Part shown: positions 44,708 to 56,113 of the stretch, in pieces
How positions within the stretch are numbered: the stretch's first letter is position 1
Layout of the letters: the number at the start of each line of letters is the position of its first letter
From: Linnemannia elongata
Taxonomy: Eukaryota; Mortierellomycota; Mortierellomycetes; Mortierellales; Mortierellaceae
Length of the DNA stretch: 64,000 nucleotides
Reading direction: 5' to 3'
Assembly: GCA_036320915.1 (NCBI GenBank)
Contig: JAXBDG010000004.1
Location: forward strand, 248,001-312,000
Made by a program: the position numbers and the translations under genes
The notes under the pieces: generated by a model
Database searches by the model: none
What the model saw: the letters and a program-made list of their open reading frames with translations, nothing else
What the model was told of the DNA's origin: nothing

Positions 44708-45753
44708 CTGTCTGTGTGTACCCCATCCTTCTGGCTGTCTCCTTTTTGTCGGCCCGACTGACTTTGGGCTCCGTGCCTAACTGCAACGCCTGCCTTAAAA
44801 TATGATTTTTGGTGCTTGCTCTCTGACAAATCAAAAACTTGCAATAGCACGCACAAACACTCACACTCTTGTTTCTTGTTTGTGCTTTGTACGGAGCGGA
44901 AAACCAAAAAAAAAAAGGAAAAGGGACCAAAAAGTCGACCGATTTGAATGCCTCTTTTTCTAGTCGCTGAACAAACAAGAAAACCATTCATGCTACAGAA
45001 AAAAAAAAAAAAAAAAAGAGAAACATAGAAAGAGGAAAGGGGGGAGGTTAGGCAGAAAAGATGTAAACGGTGAATAGAGATAACGAGTGAAAGACGGCAA
45101 CTCGATCTTGTCTCTTCAATGGCGTTGTCTTGTTGTATGAAACTTGTGTGTATTGTGCGTGTGGTGTGCCAAAAGGTTTATTTTTTGCACTGCCGACGGA
45201 TTCCTCTCTCTGGCTCTACTCTACTCTCTTCTTGTGCGAACTGCGAAGTGCTCTTCCCTTTCCTCCCCCCCTTTTTGGTCTTGTTTGTTTACTTTATTTA
45301 CTCTGATTGGGAAGGACGGAAGACAAAGGACAGAAAGAGCTCTCAAATTGTGTGTCGACGGCGTTTGTTTGTGTCTTGGAAAAATCCGCAGCGTTTAGGG
45401 CTGGAGCTGAAAAAAAATTGCGAACCAAAGAGGGGGAGGTTAGCCTTGGCAATTGAGTTTTTCTGGAAGTCAAAAAAACCGGTCTTTGAGATATGAAATC
45501 GGTGGGTTGTTTCTAAAAGTTGATTGAACTTGAAGAGGAGAAGACGAGGCGACGAATGGTACTAGCAAGGGCGATAGCAGGATGGAGGATAAAGTGTTAA
45601 AGAAGCAATCGAGCAAAGAAGAGGGTAATGGCGGTGAGATGATGTGAGAGGGAAAGGAGTGGTGGCAAAATGTATTATAAAGCGGATTTATTCCAGAATC
45701 ATACAGGAAGGAAGAAAAAAAAAAGGCGAGTGCCTTTGCTGGAAGGAGGGGGA

Positions 45754-45761
45754 GTATTTAA
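45754..45761 (+). promoter_or_regulatory. TATA-like element upstream of the zinc-finger gene
   Basis: TATTTAAA sits between GGAGTA and CCGGCCCTC. It lies about 670 bases from the ATG at 46432, so it would imply a long 5' UTR. Confidence 0.35.
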
Positions 45762-46431
45762 ACCGGCCCTCTCCCCCGAACAAATTTTTGCTTCTTTTCT
45801 TCTTTTCCTTTCCTTTTTCCCTTTTTTTTATTACTCTACTCTCACTCATCCACCCTACTTTCCTCCCTCTCTTACTTCCCCTCCTTGCTTTACTTACTTC
45901 AACTTACATACTTACCAGCTACATATACGACGAGCGTTTGATCTACCTACCCAACTCAACGATCAACCTTCTCAAGCATACTTGTACCCTTTTACAACAC
46001 AACACACACCCCACTCTCGGCACCACCATACACTTCGCTTCTGAAGCACTTTAAACACCCTTCCCAAGTGGTGTTACTGTCTGTCTGTCTGTCTTGCTGA
46101 CAAGGTCCTCTGGTTGTTGTTGACCAGACCACCTTCCCTTTTGCCGTCCTCCTTCGAGTGTCTTCCTTTGCCTACCTGCCCCGTCTGCTTGTCTGTCTAG
46201 TGTGTGACCATACTACACTCCTCGTCCATACTCTTTCTTTCTTTCTTGCCTCTTTATCTGCTTTGCCCCCATTACCCTTAAAGAACAAAGAGTAGGTGAC
46301 GTCGACTTTTTTTTGTACCTGACAACACTCTTTATTTCCAACAACCAGTTTTTTAACCTTTATATCTTTTACTTTATTTTTCCAACCCAACCTCACCAAA
46401 CAACCAACAACCAACAGTCTGCCTCATCGCC

Positions 46432-47718
46432 ATGGACTTCTCTTCCTTCATCTCAACCGCTTCCTCCAGCGACATGTTCGTCACCACCACCAACGCCAAC
46501 AACACCAAGGAGACCTCCTCCTCCTCGGTCGTCATCATCAACAACAACAACAACGGCGCAAGCAATGGTTGCTTCGACGCCAGCAAAAGCAGCAAAAACA
46601 ACAACGACAACAACGCCACCACCTTCCCTAACGTCTACTTCAACACCGACATGAGCAACAACAACAACAACAACGACGACGACTCTGTCTCCCAGTATTA
46701 CTGGGCCCAACTCACCGCTGACACCGACGACCTCACTGGTCTCGACCTCACTCCGGAGCTTTCTCCCGAGATGAGCAACTACTCTCCTGCTGTCGACTCT
46801 GTCGGATCCCCCTACACCTATGATCCCCTCGGCAGCTTTGGCGACGCAGCCAGCCCCTCCATGGAATGGCACTCGCCCATCGAGGACCCCCTCGCTGCCC
46901 TGAACTCTTTCGACGCCGACTTTGATAATGTCAGCTTCTCTCACGAAGCCGTCTGGGCTGCCCAGCAAGATTTCGAGCTCTTCCCTACCTATAAGGATGA
47001 ATCGGCCAAGCTCGAGAAGCTTCTCATGGAGCCCCACCCTACGACCACAGCCATGCCTGTCCTGTCTGCCCTGCCTACTATCAAAGAATCCCCTGCCGAG
47101 CCTACCTTTGGCGCCTTCTCGCCTGTTCTCTCAGAAACCATCTCGCCTGCCTTGACCACCTTCAGCGCGCAAGATATCATTTGTCCCACTACCTTCTCGG
47201 AGGCCAAACTCCTCGGTCAAGATATGCAGGCACCCAACTACCGTGTCGCTCCCAGAAAGGTGACCCAATCGCCCACCAAGGTCGGCTTTCAGCCCCCCAA
47301 GAAGACTCGTCGCCGCCGTGTCACCTCGGAGGAAGCCTCTCGCGTGATCCCCACTGAGCAAATGGGTGACCCCAACGCCAAGCCTCGCTACAAGTGCTCC
47401 GAGTGCGGCAAGACTTTCTCGCGCCCCTTCAACCTGCGCTCCCACCGCGACACTCACTCGGGCTTCCGCCCCTTCGATTGCCCCCACAAGGACAAGAGCG
47501 GTTCCAAGTGCAAGTGGTCCTTTGCTCGTCGTCACGACCTCGAGCGCCACATTATCAGCAAGCACACCAAGGGCAAGAACTTCCAGTGCCGTACCTGTGG
47601 CGTCGAGTGTACCCGATCGGACGCCTTCAAGAGACATTTGGCCCGCAACGAGCAGTGCAATGCTGCGGAGGCCGCGGCTGACATGGAGCTGGATTCTGAT
47701 CAAGTGAGCCATTTGTGA
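46432..47718 (+). CDS. C2H2 zinc-finger transcription factor, 428 aa
   Basis: Open frame from the ATG at 46432. Residues 1-75 are Ser/Thr/Asn-rich, with poly-Asn runs and a Cys at 44. About 75-200 is acidic (TADTDDLTGLDLTPELS), a likely activation region. A basic KKTRRRRV patch at about 286-292 is a candidate nuclear signal. Three zinc fingers follow near the C-terminus: CSECGKTFSRPFNLRSHRDTH, a longer finger CPHKDKSGSKCKW...RRHDLERHIISKH, and CRTCGVECTRSDAFKRHLARNEQC, in which the last ligand is Cys. The layout resembles Crz1/Msn2-like factors but I cannot assign an orthologue. The frame may not end at 47718: a consensus GTGAGC donor at 47704 could splice to an in-frame exon at 48469 (see findings). 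Confidence 0.88.
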   Translation: MDFSSFISTASSSDMFVTTTNANNTKETSSSSVVIINNNNNGASNGCFDASKSSKNNNDNNATTFPNVYFNTDMSNNNNNNDDDSVSQYYWAQLTADTDDLTGLDLTPELSPEMSNYSPAVDSVGSPYTYDPLGSFGDAASPSMEWHSPIEDPLAALNSFDADFDNVSFSHEAVWAAQQDFELFPTYKDESAKLEKLLMEPHPTTTAMPVLSALPTIKESPAEPTFGAFSPVLSETISPALTTFSAQDIICPTTFSEAKLLGQDMQAPNYRVAPRKVTQSPTKVGFQPPKKTRRRRVTSEEASRVIPTEQMGDPNAKPRYKCSECGKTFSRPFNLRSHRDTHSGFRPFDCPHKDKSGSKCKWSFARRHDLERHIISKHTKGKNFQCRTCGVECTRSDAFKRHLARNEQCNAAEAAADMELDSDQVSHL

Positions 47719-48468
47719 TTTTGTTTTGTTGCTGCATGATTGTGGAGTTCCCCTATGTTGCCTTTCTTTGTTTTTTTGAGGAGACGAGACGAGAAAAAAA
47801 AACATGAAAGAGGGTTGTTGTTTGTTGTGTGCATTACATTTGAAGAAGAGGGAGGAGATAATGTACATGCTAGCCTTTTTTTAATTTCTTGATCTTATGG
47901 CACCCCAATGATTGGAAAGTTTCCACCTTCCCTTTTACTTGGACCATATAACCTTTGGGCACCTTTCCCAACCTTTCCAATCAAAGAAAAAAACCTACAA
48001 AAAAAGCGATCATCAACATCACAAACCTGCTCAGCTACCTTTGAGCAGCAACTTTAGGAACACATGCAAGCCAGCCTAAACTTTCACATCTCACACATTT
48101 TCCGGATGAATGTTGTTGTTGTTTGTGGAAGGAGGATCCTCACCCATTGAGAGACAGTTGGACGACGACGACCACCATGACGACGAAATCAGCCGAGCGC
48201 AGAAGTCAGCTAAGCAGTTGTGGATGACTCTATATTCTATTGTGATAACCAGATTCTTTCTTTTCATATTTCTAGTATTCTATTCTTTCCTTTTCTTCTT
48301 TTGGGATGGGTGCAAAAGAAGAGAGGTTTTCTATTTCGTTTCTTTTCTTTTTCTCTACTTTTCTCCCCACTCCAACTTCAGACCAAAATGTACATACTCT
48401 TTTTCCATATCATAGTTTGCATTTCAATTTCTGGTTGCTGAACATGTTTGTTATGTGTGTTCTTCTAG

Positions 48469-48612
48469 TGCGCAGAGTGCCGTTCGTCTGACGAGGCACG
48501 TTCGGGTCGATCATCCTCATCGCCTTCGCCTTCGCCATCGCGATCCACATCGCCTTCGCAATCGCAATCGCAATCGCAGACGACTCTGAACAAGAAGGAG
48601 ACAGCGGCTTGA
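48469..48612 (+). CDS. candidate second exon of the zinc-finger gene (Ser/Gln-rich tail)
   Basis: Begins right after TGTTCTTCTAG with a branch-point-like CTGAAC 26-30 bases upstream. It reads 47 in-frame codons to TGA: a CAEC start, then alternating Ser-Pro and Ser-Gln (SPSPSPSRSTSPSQSQSQSQ) and a NKKETAA end. Joining from the donor at 47704 gives phase 0 on both sides and a 471-residue protein. The intron would be 765 bases, long for the window. Confidence 0.4.
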   Translation, partial: CAECRSSDEARSGRSSSSPSPSPSRSTSPSQSQSQSQTTLNKKETAA

Positions 48613-49883
48613 ATGGAGCACACAGGCGACATCTTCAGCAATCCACTCTTTTTTTTCTTTTTTTCTTTTCTTTTTCGCTTTTCTTTTTCTTTTTTTTTTT
48701 TTTTTTTCCGACGTGGACGCATGTGTGTATTATTATTTTTGTCCGACTTGGCGACTATATTGCGACAAGGTTCAAGGTATCTCAGGAGACTCTGGACACA
48801 TCACACCCGCACCCTCCACTGGAATACTTTTTTCTTTTTTCTTTTTTTTCTTCTTTTCTAGTGTAGCTGTTCTTTTCTTATTTTTTCTTTTTGCACATAC
48901 TTTTCTAGCTTAGCTTTCACAAAACCTGTTTAATATTAAAAAACACTTTAAAAGAGATCTATGAGTGACATGAGTGCAATGTGAATGATATTGACGATGA
49001 AGTAAAGTTGGGATGCGGTCGTGTGTGTTTGTCAGGGCGTTTGCTAGAACTCAGTGCATCAAGGAGGTATATGCACAAGGCGAAATTGGATTCGGCGCAG
49101 CCTTGGGTTTGCAGTCACAAAAGAGATAAAAAAAAATGAGAGGGGATGGGTCGTGGGAGTGGATTGGGGAGTTGAGACCTGCAATGGTGGTGCCAATTGA
49201 CGAGGCCAATCAATGGTCATGGCAAAGAGAGCCAGATAATCATCTGAATGTTCATCCATCATTCATCTTATGAACTCCCGTCGCCATCCCGTGACATTGA
49301 CCCCTCCCGTGTCATCATCATCTTTGTCCGTCATCCTAAGAGTTCTCCATCCCAACCCTTGTCCCGTCTGTCGCCTCCCTTCCTCCTCCCTTCTTGTCTG
49401 TCGTGCCCCCCCTTTTCATTTTGTTTAAATAGCCATTGTGCTCTGACTCTTCCCCAAATCCCCTTTCCTCTTCTTTCCTCTCTCTTCCTCTTTCTTTCTT
49501 CCACCCACCATCGCCACTTTCACTCTCGCTCTTACTCTTGTACTCACGCGTCCCTCTTGCCTTGCTTTTATTATATTGTATCCACGCTGGACCCGGCAAC
49601 TTTTAACCTTCCTGTCCGCCCTCAACAACGGTCACCGTTCATCTTCATGATACGCTCCTGACCACCGGCCCCCGCCCCTCATCCGGCTCCACTTCCCCTT
49701 CCCCTTCCCCTTCTTTTACAAACCCTTGCCCACAAAAGTATACACAACCACACACGCACATACACACACTCTCTTGCTCATTCAACTTGCCTTCTTGCTC
49801 TTGACACGAGTTGAACAATAACAGCAACAACGAAAAAAAAGGGAGGACTAACAAGCCGACTCTTTGCTTTTCATCCTTTCCAC

Positions 49884-49914
49884 CCGACCGACCGACCGAC
49901 CGACCGACCGACCG
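49884..49914 (+). repeat. (CGAC)n tetranucleotide microsatellite
   Basis: Seven to eight copies of CGAC in a row in the long leader of the F-box gene. Simple repeat only. Confidence 0.85.
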
Positions 49915-50370
49915 TCAGATAGACACAGTCCACCGGCCCTTACCTCTGTCCTTTTGTTTCCGCTCTTTCCCAGTTACCCTGCTTTGTGTACCCCTCTTTT
50001 TCTTGCCTCTTCTGTCACACGGGAAGAAAAGGACAAAAGGAAGAAGCAACGCCCATTTGTTTTAACACACGACAAACGAAGGCTTTGTTTTTGTGTCCCC
50101 ATTCATCGTTCGACGCACCCTTCAACGCATCAAAAGGTGAGAAGCTTTTTCTTCGGGAGACCAACTTCCATCAGCATAATACATATTATATATATATATA
50201 CAGACACACACGCATTATCGATTATCGGCAACTGCCATTATCATACGCAGGCAAATCATCATTGTCGTCATCATCATCAACGACCATTCACGTCGTTGTT
50301 TATGCGTCCCTTTTCCTTTTCCTTTTCCTCGCCTTCACTCCTTCCTTCCTTTCTTTCTTCTTCTCCCCTC

Positions 50371-50374
<4 letters not shown>

Positions 50375-50417
<43 letters not shown>
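50375..50417 (+). repeat. CT dinucleotide microsatellite
   Basis: Runs of CTCTCTCT with few interruptions within a pyrimidine-rich block. No other meaning is evident. Confidence 0.8.
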
Positions 50418-50420
<3 letters not shown>

Positions 50421-51739
50421 TCCATCCTCATCCCTATCCCCGCGTGTGTACGTGCTGCTCCTTCTATTGTCAACAAATTTACATCTGTTATGTCTATCCC
50501 TCTCTCTTCCACCCCTTTTGTTTCGTTCTCTCTGTGTCTTCACTTTCTATGCTGCACTCCTCTTTTCTTCAACCCCCCCTTTCCGTGGTACTCTCTGTCT
50601 TACTTTTGTCTTTTATTGTGTGTCAACCCTTCTTCCATATTGCATATGTCTACATGAACATTGACATGTACGGTATAGTACGGGTGTTGGTATGCATTCA
50701 TGGAGTCACTCAGACAAGCAAATGAGAGCCAAGCAAGGTTCGGCTTGTATTGGAGGGGAGGGGGTCATGGCCATGGCCATATGACCTCGCCTTGACTCCA
50801 TTCATCTGTCCCATCCCTACTTTAATACAACCTTGTATATGCAGCCCACCTGAGTACCCTTGTCTGGGTACTCTTTTTTTTATTTTTTACTAGTACTCAC
50901 TGTACTAGTCGGTTGGACTCGATTCTTTCGTTTTCGTTTCTCACTCCCCACCCCCTTGATCCCTATCCCTTTCGGCAGAGACAGACACCCATTTTGGGTC
51001 TATTGGTGTGGGATCGAAAGAGATAATAATAGCTATTGAGGACCCGTGTGGGCTTATTGCCCCTGCCCACTTTGTTGTCGTCTCTGTGTCGAGTAGAACG
51101 AATTTGTAGCGGCCATGGCGTTATCATACATCCACTTACCTCCCACCCCTGCTTTGCCTTCACGCATTCTTTTGGCGTCATGGGCCGCGTACAATAAATG
51201 CAACAACAGCAGCAACAAAAATGCATACACCAATCATGACCTTTTGTTCACCTCACCCTCCAGCACCTTTTTTCTTATTGATTCTGTTCAGCTGGCAATT
51301 GACCCTATTCTTTCTCTCTCCCTCCTTTCCGTGTGCTTTCTCCCCTAATTAGAGTCATCATTATCGACAACGAACCCACTACTTTCCTACCCTCACACCT
51401 GTTTCGTCGTGTGGCCGTATCATCATCATCACCATCGTCCTGTTGTTGTCTCTCTCTGCCTGAGTGTTCGAGTTAACGACAGGGAATACAGCATTAAAAG
51501 GGGAGAAAGAAAAACTAAACGACCTTCCAGGTATGGCAAAAAAGAATGGGCGCAGACCACAAATGGCAGTTGTCCCTTCCCCACTTCGTTCGTCTGTCTC
51601 GCTTTTTTCTTTTTTTTGCATGAACCCGGAAAAAAAGCACACGACGCACCCACACCGTCCTCAATAAGGATTCTGTTGTATTCACCATTTTAAACATCCT
51701 ACTTGCAATCACAAACTATAGTTATCATTAAAAGTGAAA

Positions 51740-54700
51740 ATGGTGTCGTCTTCATCCTCACCCTCAACCTCATCGTCGGCGTCATCTGTGTCCCCTCTGC
51801 GCTATTATCAGCGCAGTCAGGCGGACAACCAGCTCTTGCCGCTCGACCTTATCATCCAGATCTTTATGCACCTCTCACAAGAACCCCAAGACCTGCTCAA
51901 CTGCGCTCTCACCACACGGACCTGGACAGCACCCGCACTTCAGGAACTCTACCGCCACCCATGGTCCTATCTCTTTACATACCAGTTCGAGACCGAAGGC
52001 CGGGTTATGGACAAGACAGGGTCGATGCTATTGCTCAGGACGCTGTTCCAAGGATGCATGGATCCTTCCCGAACGACGCTCCCCTATGCCAGCTTTGCTA
52101 GGAGTATCAATCTCAAATGGGTCCACGACACCTTTGACCTTCCCGAAGTCGACATTCAGACCTTGACCGGATTCAGGTGGACCAGGAACGAGGCGCCCAA
52201 GGATTATCTTATTCGACACCTGCTCGCCCATCGACCGTACTTGAGCGACTTTGTCCACTGTCATGCCCCTCGGTTGCCACGTTGCCTTTTCGCTCACATG
52301 ACCACGACAGTCGCAGAGAATAATGGCGACGAGGCTGGAGGCATCAATGAGCTGGGAGGGCCTGTCTTGCCGACTCACGAGACCGATGTCAATGGCACCA
52401 TGGTTGTGGTCGAGCCTGCCGAAACGATCAACACTGCTCTTACAGCGAGCACTGACAGCGATGACTGGGAAGCCATGATGCAGGATGCAAACAACGAGGA
52501 CTTGTTACCACCGCTGGATGCCAGTCTTCTGACCACACCTCCATTGCTCCCAGTCCAACAACAACAGCCCGTTGCTACAGCCATGCCCTTGGTTCACCCC
52601 GAACTTGCGCATTCTTCGGTTGTGGAACCATCCACCAACAACTCCGACACCCCTCAGGGCGTACAAGGTTCATTCTTGCAAATCTTGAATGCTGGCACCA
52701 GTTCACAATCACTGGTGTCGGAAGTCCCGCATACGCTCTTCTCGCCAGTAGTGCTGCCACATGTTCCCAACTCGTTCGGATCACCTCTTGTGACAGCGAC
52801 CATTCAGGACATGGAAGAGGAGGAAGGAGGGGTTGGAGCTAGCCATTCTGGTGATGCTATTGTGGCGACTGGATCGATCGAGGAAGTGGACGGGGATATT
52901 CTTGTCGACACCATTGAGCAGGACGACGTTCTGGACATGGCAATCACTGGGCACTCACATGAAGCCAACCAGTCACTGGTTTCTATGGCGTCGTCTTCAA
53001 CTCAATCCGCTGTTTCGACTACATCAGGTGGAGAACCACAATTGGTTTATGGATTCCAGCAACCATTCGATCCCAGCAACTTTGCAGAACTCCACAGTCG
53101 GTCCACCAGCTCTTCGTCGTCATCAAGCTCATCAGCTTTCAAGCCCTTCCTTGCGACTTGGCCATTGACTCTAGAACAGACGACCAGTCTTGTCTACCTC
53201 GACCTCCGATATGCGCTTGTCTCTGACAGTCTGGTCATCTCCCTGGCGACTAATTGCCACAAGATCGAGTCTCTCAAGGTTGCGACACATTGGCAGCATT
53301 TTCCTCACTCATATTCTGTCACCGACCATGCCTTGGCGTGTCTTGTAGTGTCCCAACACGGCCTCAAATTGGTCCACGTCGACAACCACCGGGAGATCAG
53401 TCAGGGGCATGAGTTAATCAAGACGATTGATATGCTGGCCAAGCTCCATGGTGAAACCTTGGAGACCCTAGTTCTCAAGTCGCACGATTTCCAGAACTGC
53501 CGACTGACCGCCCTCGGAAAGGCTTGTAAGAGACTCAGCAAGTTTTCAGCCCCCGGAGGGATGCACTTGCTAAGGGATGAGGTCTTGGGGCTGACAGAGG
53601 CTTGTAAGCTGACGCTGGAGCATCTGGACTTTTCCAATTCGGATATCGAGACCGAGTGTCTGATGACGATCATGAAGGGACTGTCGACACCCGCGGCGGC
53701 CAAGGGTGTGTTGAAGGCGTTAGTCCTGTTGGGAATGGAGGATATGCTGAACCAGGACACCTGTACGGCGATTGGCGAGCATGGATCGGGTCTGGATTGC
53801 TTCCGACTGGATATTCTCGAATCAGAGGCGCGGGATGTCGGTCTAATGTTGAGTCGACCCTGTGCGTTAAACTTGCGTGTCCTTACCCTGGGCTGCCATG
53901 ACGTCCACGGCGAGTTGTCGAACAACATCCTGGAGCAGATTTCGCTTAATTGCCGGAACTTGGAGCTGCTGGATGTCAATCACTGGCAGTTCTCGGCTGC
54001 TGCAATCGAGGGTGTGATGCGTGAGTGTGGGATGTTGCGGTATCTCAATGTGAGCTATACGGATATTGCGGAGAGTACGGCTGAGATCATTTGTAGGTGT
54101 CTGGGGGAGGTCAAGGAGGTCTCTGCTACCACTGCTGCGATTTCGACTGTGTCTGCATCTGCGACTGCTGCTGCGGCAAACTCCTCCACGGATTCGCCTA
54201 TGTCGACACCACTCCTCGTTGGCACTTCTTCGGACGGATCTCATCTTCAGACCCCAGCCCCAGTCCACCCGCTCAGCGAGCCGACGTTCGATAGTCTGTT
54301 GCCTTCTCGAGAGCCGACAAATCATGTGCTGGCAGCTGTGGAGGAATTTCACGAGCGTGAAGCCTTGGAAGAGGAACTCGAGGCAGAGAGGGTCGAGCTG
54401 CTCAGGAAGCAACAACGTGGCATGGAGGCGGCACGGATCAAGGATGAGTTTGACGACCAGGAGGGACTCGCTGGCGGCGTAGGTGCAGATGACTACATGG
54501 ATACCAATATGGATCACGGCCAGCAGTTTGTCACACCCGTCTATTGCGCGAACGGAGGTCCCAAGAAGCAGTCTCAGCTGGGTTTGGTCCATCACCATTC
54601 AAACGCTATGGATCTTCGGACGATCATGAACCTGGACCTGGAGATGGACCTCTCGTATCAGTTGGATGAGATGACTGGCATGGATTTGGATATGTGTTTG

Positions 54701-56113
54701 GATTTGGAGCGGTATCATCGCAAGAGCTCGCATCTTGACCGTGACAATGTTGAGGGTGAGGATTCGTATGAGGTTGAAGAGCAACTGGAAGAAGATGAGG
54801 ATGAGGATGTGTACATGGAGCTAGATGAAGAGGAGGAAGACGTTGGCGTTGTTGCGGAGGGAGAGGAGCCTGTGGTGCGCGTGAGGGAGTCCAAAGGCAA
54901 GGATATTGATCGTGGAGGCGATACATACGGACACCACCATCACAGCCACACTCAATTTGTCGCATCTGGAGCCTCAACATTCTCTACGTCCTATGATTCG
55001 ACTACATCCTCCTCCTCCTCGTCCTCCTCGTCTTCTTCGTCTTCGTCGTCAAGTTCTTCTTCCTCGTCTTATTTGGCCAAGGACGATAAGGGTCTGAAGG
55101 TTCAGGTTCAGGACGGCTATATTTCTCTTCAAGCTGCTGAAGCTCGTGTGTTGGATGCCTTCCACTGCACGCCTTTGTTGCCAGCACTCCCGATCCCGTC
55201 GAGACTGGAGGGTAATGATGTTGTTATTGATGGCGGCAGTAAGGCATCAAAGGATCCAATCACGACTTCTATCGCTGCTGGATATTCGATGCCATCCGTT
55301 TCGTCTTCAGGAGTCGCTGCGGCCGAATCTTTGGAGAGCGACAGCAACAGAAACAATGGTGGTGATGAGTTCTTGTTGAGTGAGGAACGTGCAGCGGCGA
55401 TTGAGGAAGTTGTTGAACAGGCGCCCGTTGCCTCAGGATCGCACATTGTCGTTGAAGACCAAGATATGGTCCCTCAGCCATCTTCGTCTGCTTTTACCCA
55501 GGCGACTTCTGACGAAGCCACGGGATCCACAACTGGCGAATCAACATCAACTGCTCCTCCAACCTCCGCCACTTCCACCGCCAATCCATCAACATTAGCG
55601 ACACCAGCTCCCACTATCCTGGACGAGGCTACACTTACCTGGACAAAACACTCGCGTCTGGAACAGGTCAACGTCGAATGCTGCTCAAACCTCTCCCTGG
55701 CAACCATGACCAAGATCAAGACCCTTGGACAGGACCGACAAGCAGAGCTGACAAGACAGGGCCGGAAGAAGAGTCGGATCTGGATGGAGAATGAGCATGA
55801 TATGATGATGACTCGGTTGGCGGTTGAGCGTGGGCCTGAGTTGCCAGCGGAGCGGCTTGTGGCGAGGGTTAGTACTATCACGAGTTCTTCGGCCTCAAAT
55901 GCTGCCGCTACTTCTGGAGATACGACTGTGGCGTCTGTTTCTGAGGTAGATGTTCAGACACAGCCACAAGCACGGCCCCAGGAGCAGGAGCAACAAATGC
56001 ACGAGCAGGGCGTGACGCTGGAATCTTCTTCACTGGTTCTGGAAGCAGCAGCAGCAGCAGAAGATGAGCCCATGGGTGGCGAGGAGATGCCAGCGGTCGA
56101 AGTTGTTGCATGA
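51740..56113 (+). CDS. giant F-box / leucine-rich-repeat-like protein, 1457 aa, intronless
   Basis: Start is the first ATG, in a GTGAAAATGGTG context. A poly-Ser N-terminus precedes an F-box at about 32-75 (LLPLDLIIQIFMHLSQEPQDLLNCALTTRTW, with the LPLDL..IF..L pattern), the Skp1-binding part of SCF ubiquitin ligases. Residues about 210-460 are disordered. Irregular LRR-type segments at about 475-780 (TSLVYLDLRYALVSDSLVIS, LEHLDFSNSDIETECLMTIM, LRYLNVSYTDIAESTAEII) fit an AMN1/GRR1-like substrate-binding solenoid. Beyond 800 come a coiled coil (REALEEELEAERVELLRKQQ), acidic blocks, a 23-or-so Ser run encoded at 55002-55070, and Glu/Gln/Ala-rich ends. A last LRR-like piece (HSRLEQVNVECCSNLSLATM) occurs at about 1305, so the solenoid may be split by a ~500-residue insertion. 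Substrate unknown. Confidence 0.8.
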   Translation: MVSSSSSPSTSSSASSVSPLRYYQRSQADNQLLPLDLIIQIFMHLSQEPQDLLNCALTTRTWTAPALQELYRHPWSYLFTYQFETEGRVMDKTGSMLLLRTLFQGCMDPSRTTLPYASFARSINLKWVHDTFDLPEVDIQTLTGFRWTRNEAPKDYLIRHLLAHRPYLSDFVHCHAPRLPRCLFAHMTTTVAENNGDEAGGINELGGPVLPTHETDVNGTMVVVEPAETINTALTASTDSDDWEAMMQDANNEDLLPPLDASLLTTPPLLPVQQQQPVATAMPLVHPELAHSSVVEPSTNNSDTPQGVQGSFLQILNAGTSSQSLVSEVPHTLFSPVVLPHVPNSFGSPLVTATIQDMEEEEGGVGASHSGDAIVATGSIEEVDGDILVDTIEQDDVLDMAITGHSHEANQSLVSMASSSTQSAVSTTSGGEPQLVYGFQQPFDPSNFAELHSRSTSSSSSSSSSAFKPFLATWPLTLEQTTSLVYLDLRYALVSDSLVISLATNCHKIESLKVATHWQHFPHSYSVTDHALACLVVSQHGLKLVHVDNHREISQGHELIKTIDMLAKLHGETLETLVLKSHDFQNCRLTALGKACKRLSKFSAPGGMHLLRDEVLGLTEACKLTLEHLDFSNSDIETECLMTIMKGLSTPAAAKGVLKALVLLGMEDMLNQDTCTAIGEHGSGLDCFRLDILESEARDVGLMLSRPCALNLRVLTLGCHDVHGELSNNILEQISLNCRNLELLDVNHWQFSAAAIEGVMRECGMLRYLNVSYTDIAESTAEIICRCLGEVKEVSATTAAISTVSASATAAAANSSTDSPMSTPLLVGTSSDGSHLQTPAPVHPLSEPTFDSLLPSREPTNHVLAAVEEFHEREALEEELEAERVELLRKQQRGMEAARIKDEFDDQEGLAGGVGADDYMDTNMDHGQQFVTPVYCANGGPKKQSQLGLVHHHSNAMDLRTIMNLDLEMDLSYQLDEMTGMDLDMCLDLERYHRKSSHLDRDNVEGEDSYEVEEQLEEDEDEDVYMELDEEEEDVGVVAEGEEPVVRVRESKGKDIDRGGDTYGHHHHSHTQFVASGASTFSTSYDSTTSSSSSSSSSSSSSSSSSSSSSYLAKDDKGLKVQVQDGYISLQAAEARVLDAFHCTPLLPALPIPSRLEGNDVVIDGGSKASKDPITTSIAAGYSMPSVSSSGVAAAESLESDSNRNNGGDEFLLSEERAAAIEEVVEQAPVASGSHIVVEDQDMVPQPSSSAFTQATSDEATGSTTGESTSTAPPTSATSTANPSTLATPAPTILDEATLTWTKHSRLEQVNVECCSNLSLATMTKIKTLGQDRQAELTRQGRKKSRIWMENEHDMMMTRLAVERGPELPAERLVARVSTITSSSASNAAATSGDTTVASVSEVDVQTQPQARPQEQEQQMHEQGVTLESSSLVLEAAAAAEDEPMGGEEMPAVEVVA

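Larger units (their letters stand above)
44248..46431. other. long intergenic region; promoter of the zinc-finger gene
   Basis: About 2.2 kb. It has a polyadenylation-like ATAAATAC (about 44328), a TGTCAG repeat and long poly-T tract, an A-run (45000-45017), and a pyrimidine-rich leader from 45780. A TATTTAAA element is at 45754-45761. The frames here are simple-sequence only. Confidence 0.55.
47719..51739. other. 4-kb intergenic region with one possible exon, pyrimidine-rich upstream leader
   Basis: Contains the candidate extra exon of the zinc-finger gene (48469-48612), poly-T stretches (48650-48710, 48828-48860), a (CGAC)n tract (49884-49914), a CT microsatellite (50375-50417) and TATATATA (50186-50200). 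Frames are Ser/Pro/Leu-rich by composition and show no conserved motifs. Confidence 0.5.

Noticed and set aside
49248..50725. Several 130-270-codon plus-strand frames upstream of the F-box gene
   Set aside because: Pyrimidine-rich sequence is open in all three frames; composition is Ser/Pro/Leu/Phe with no motif or frame preference.
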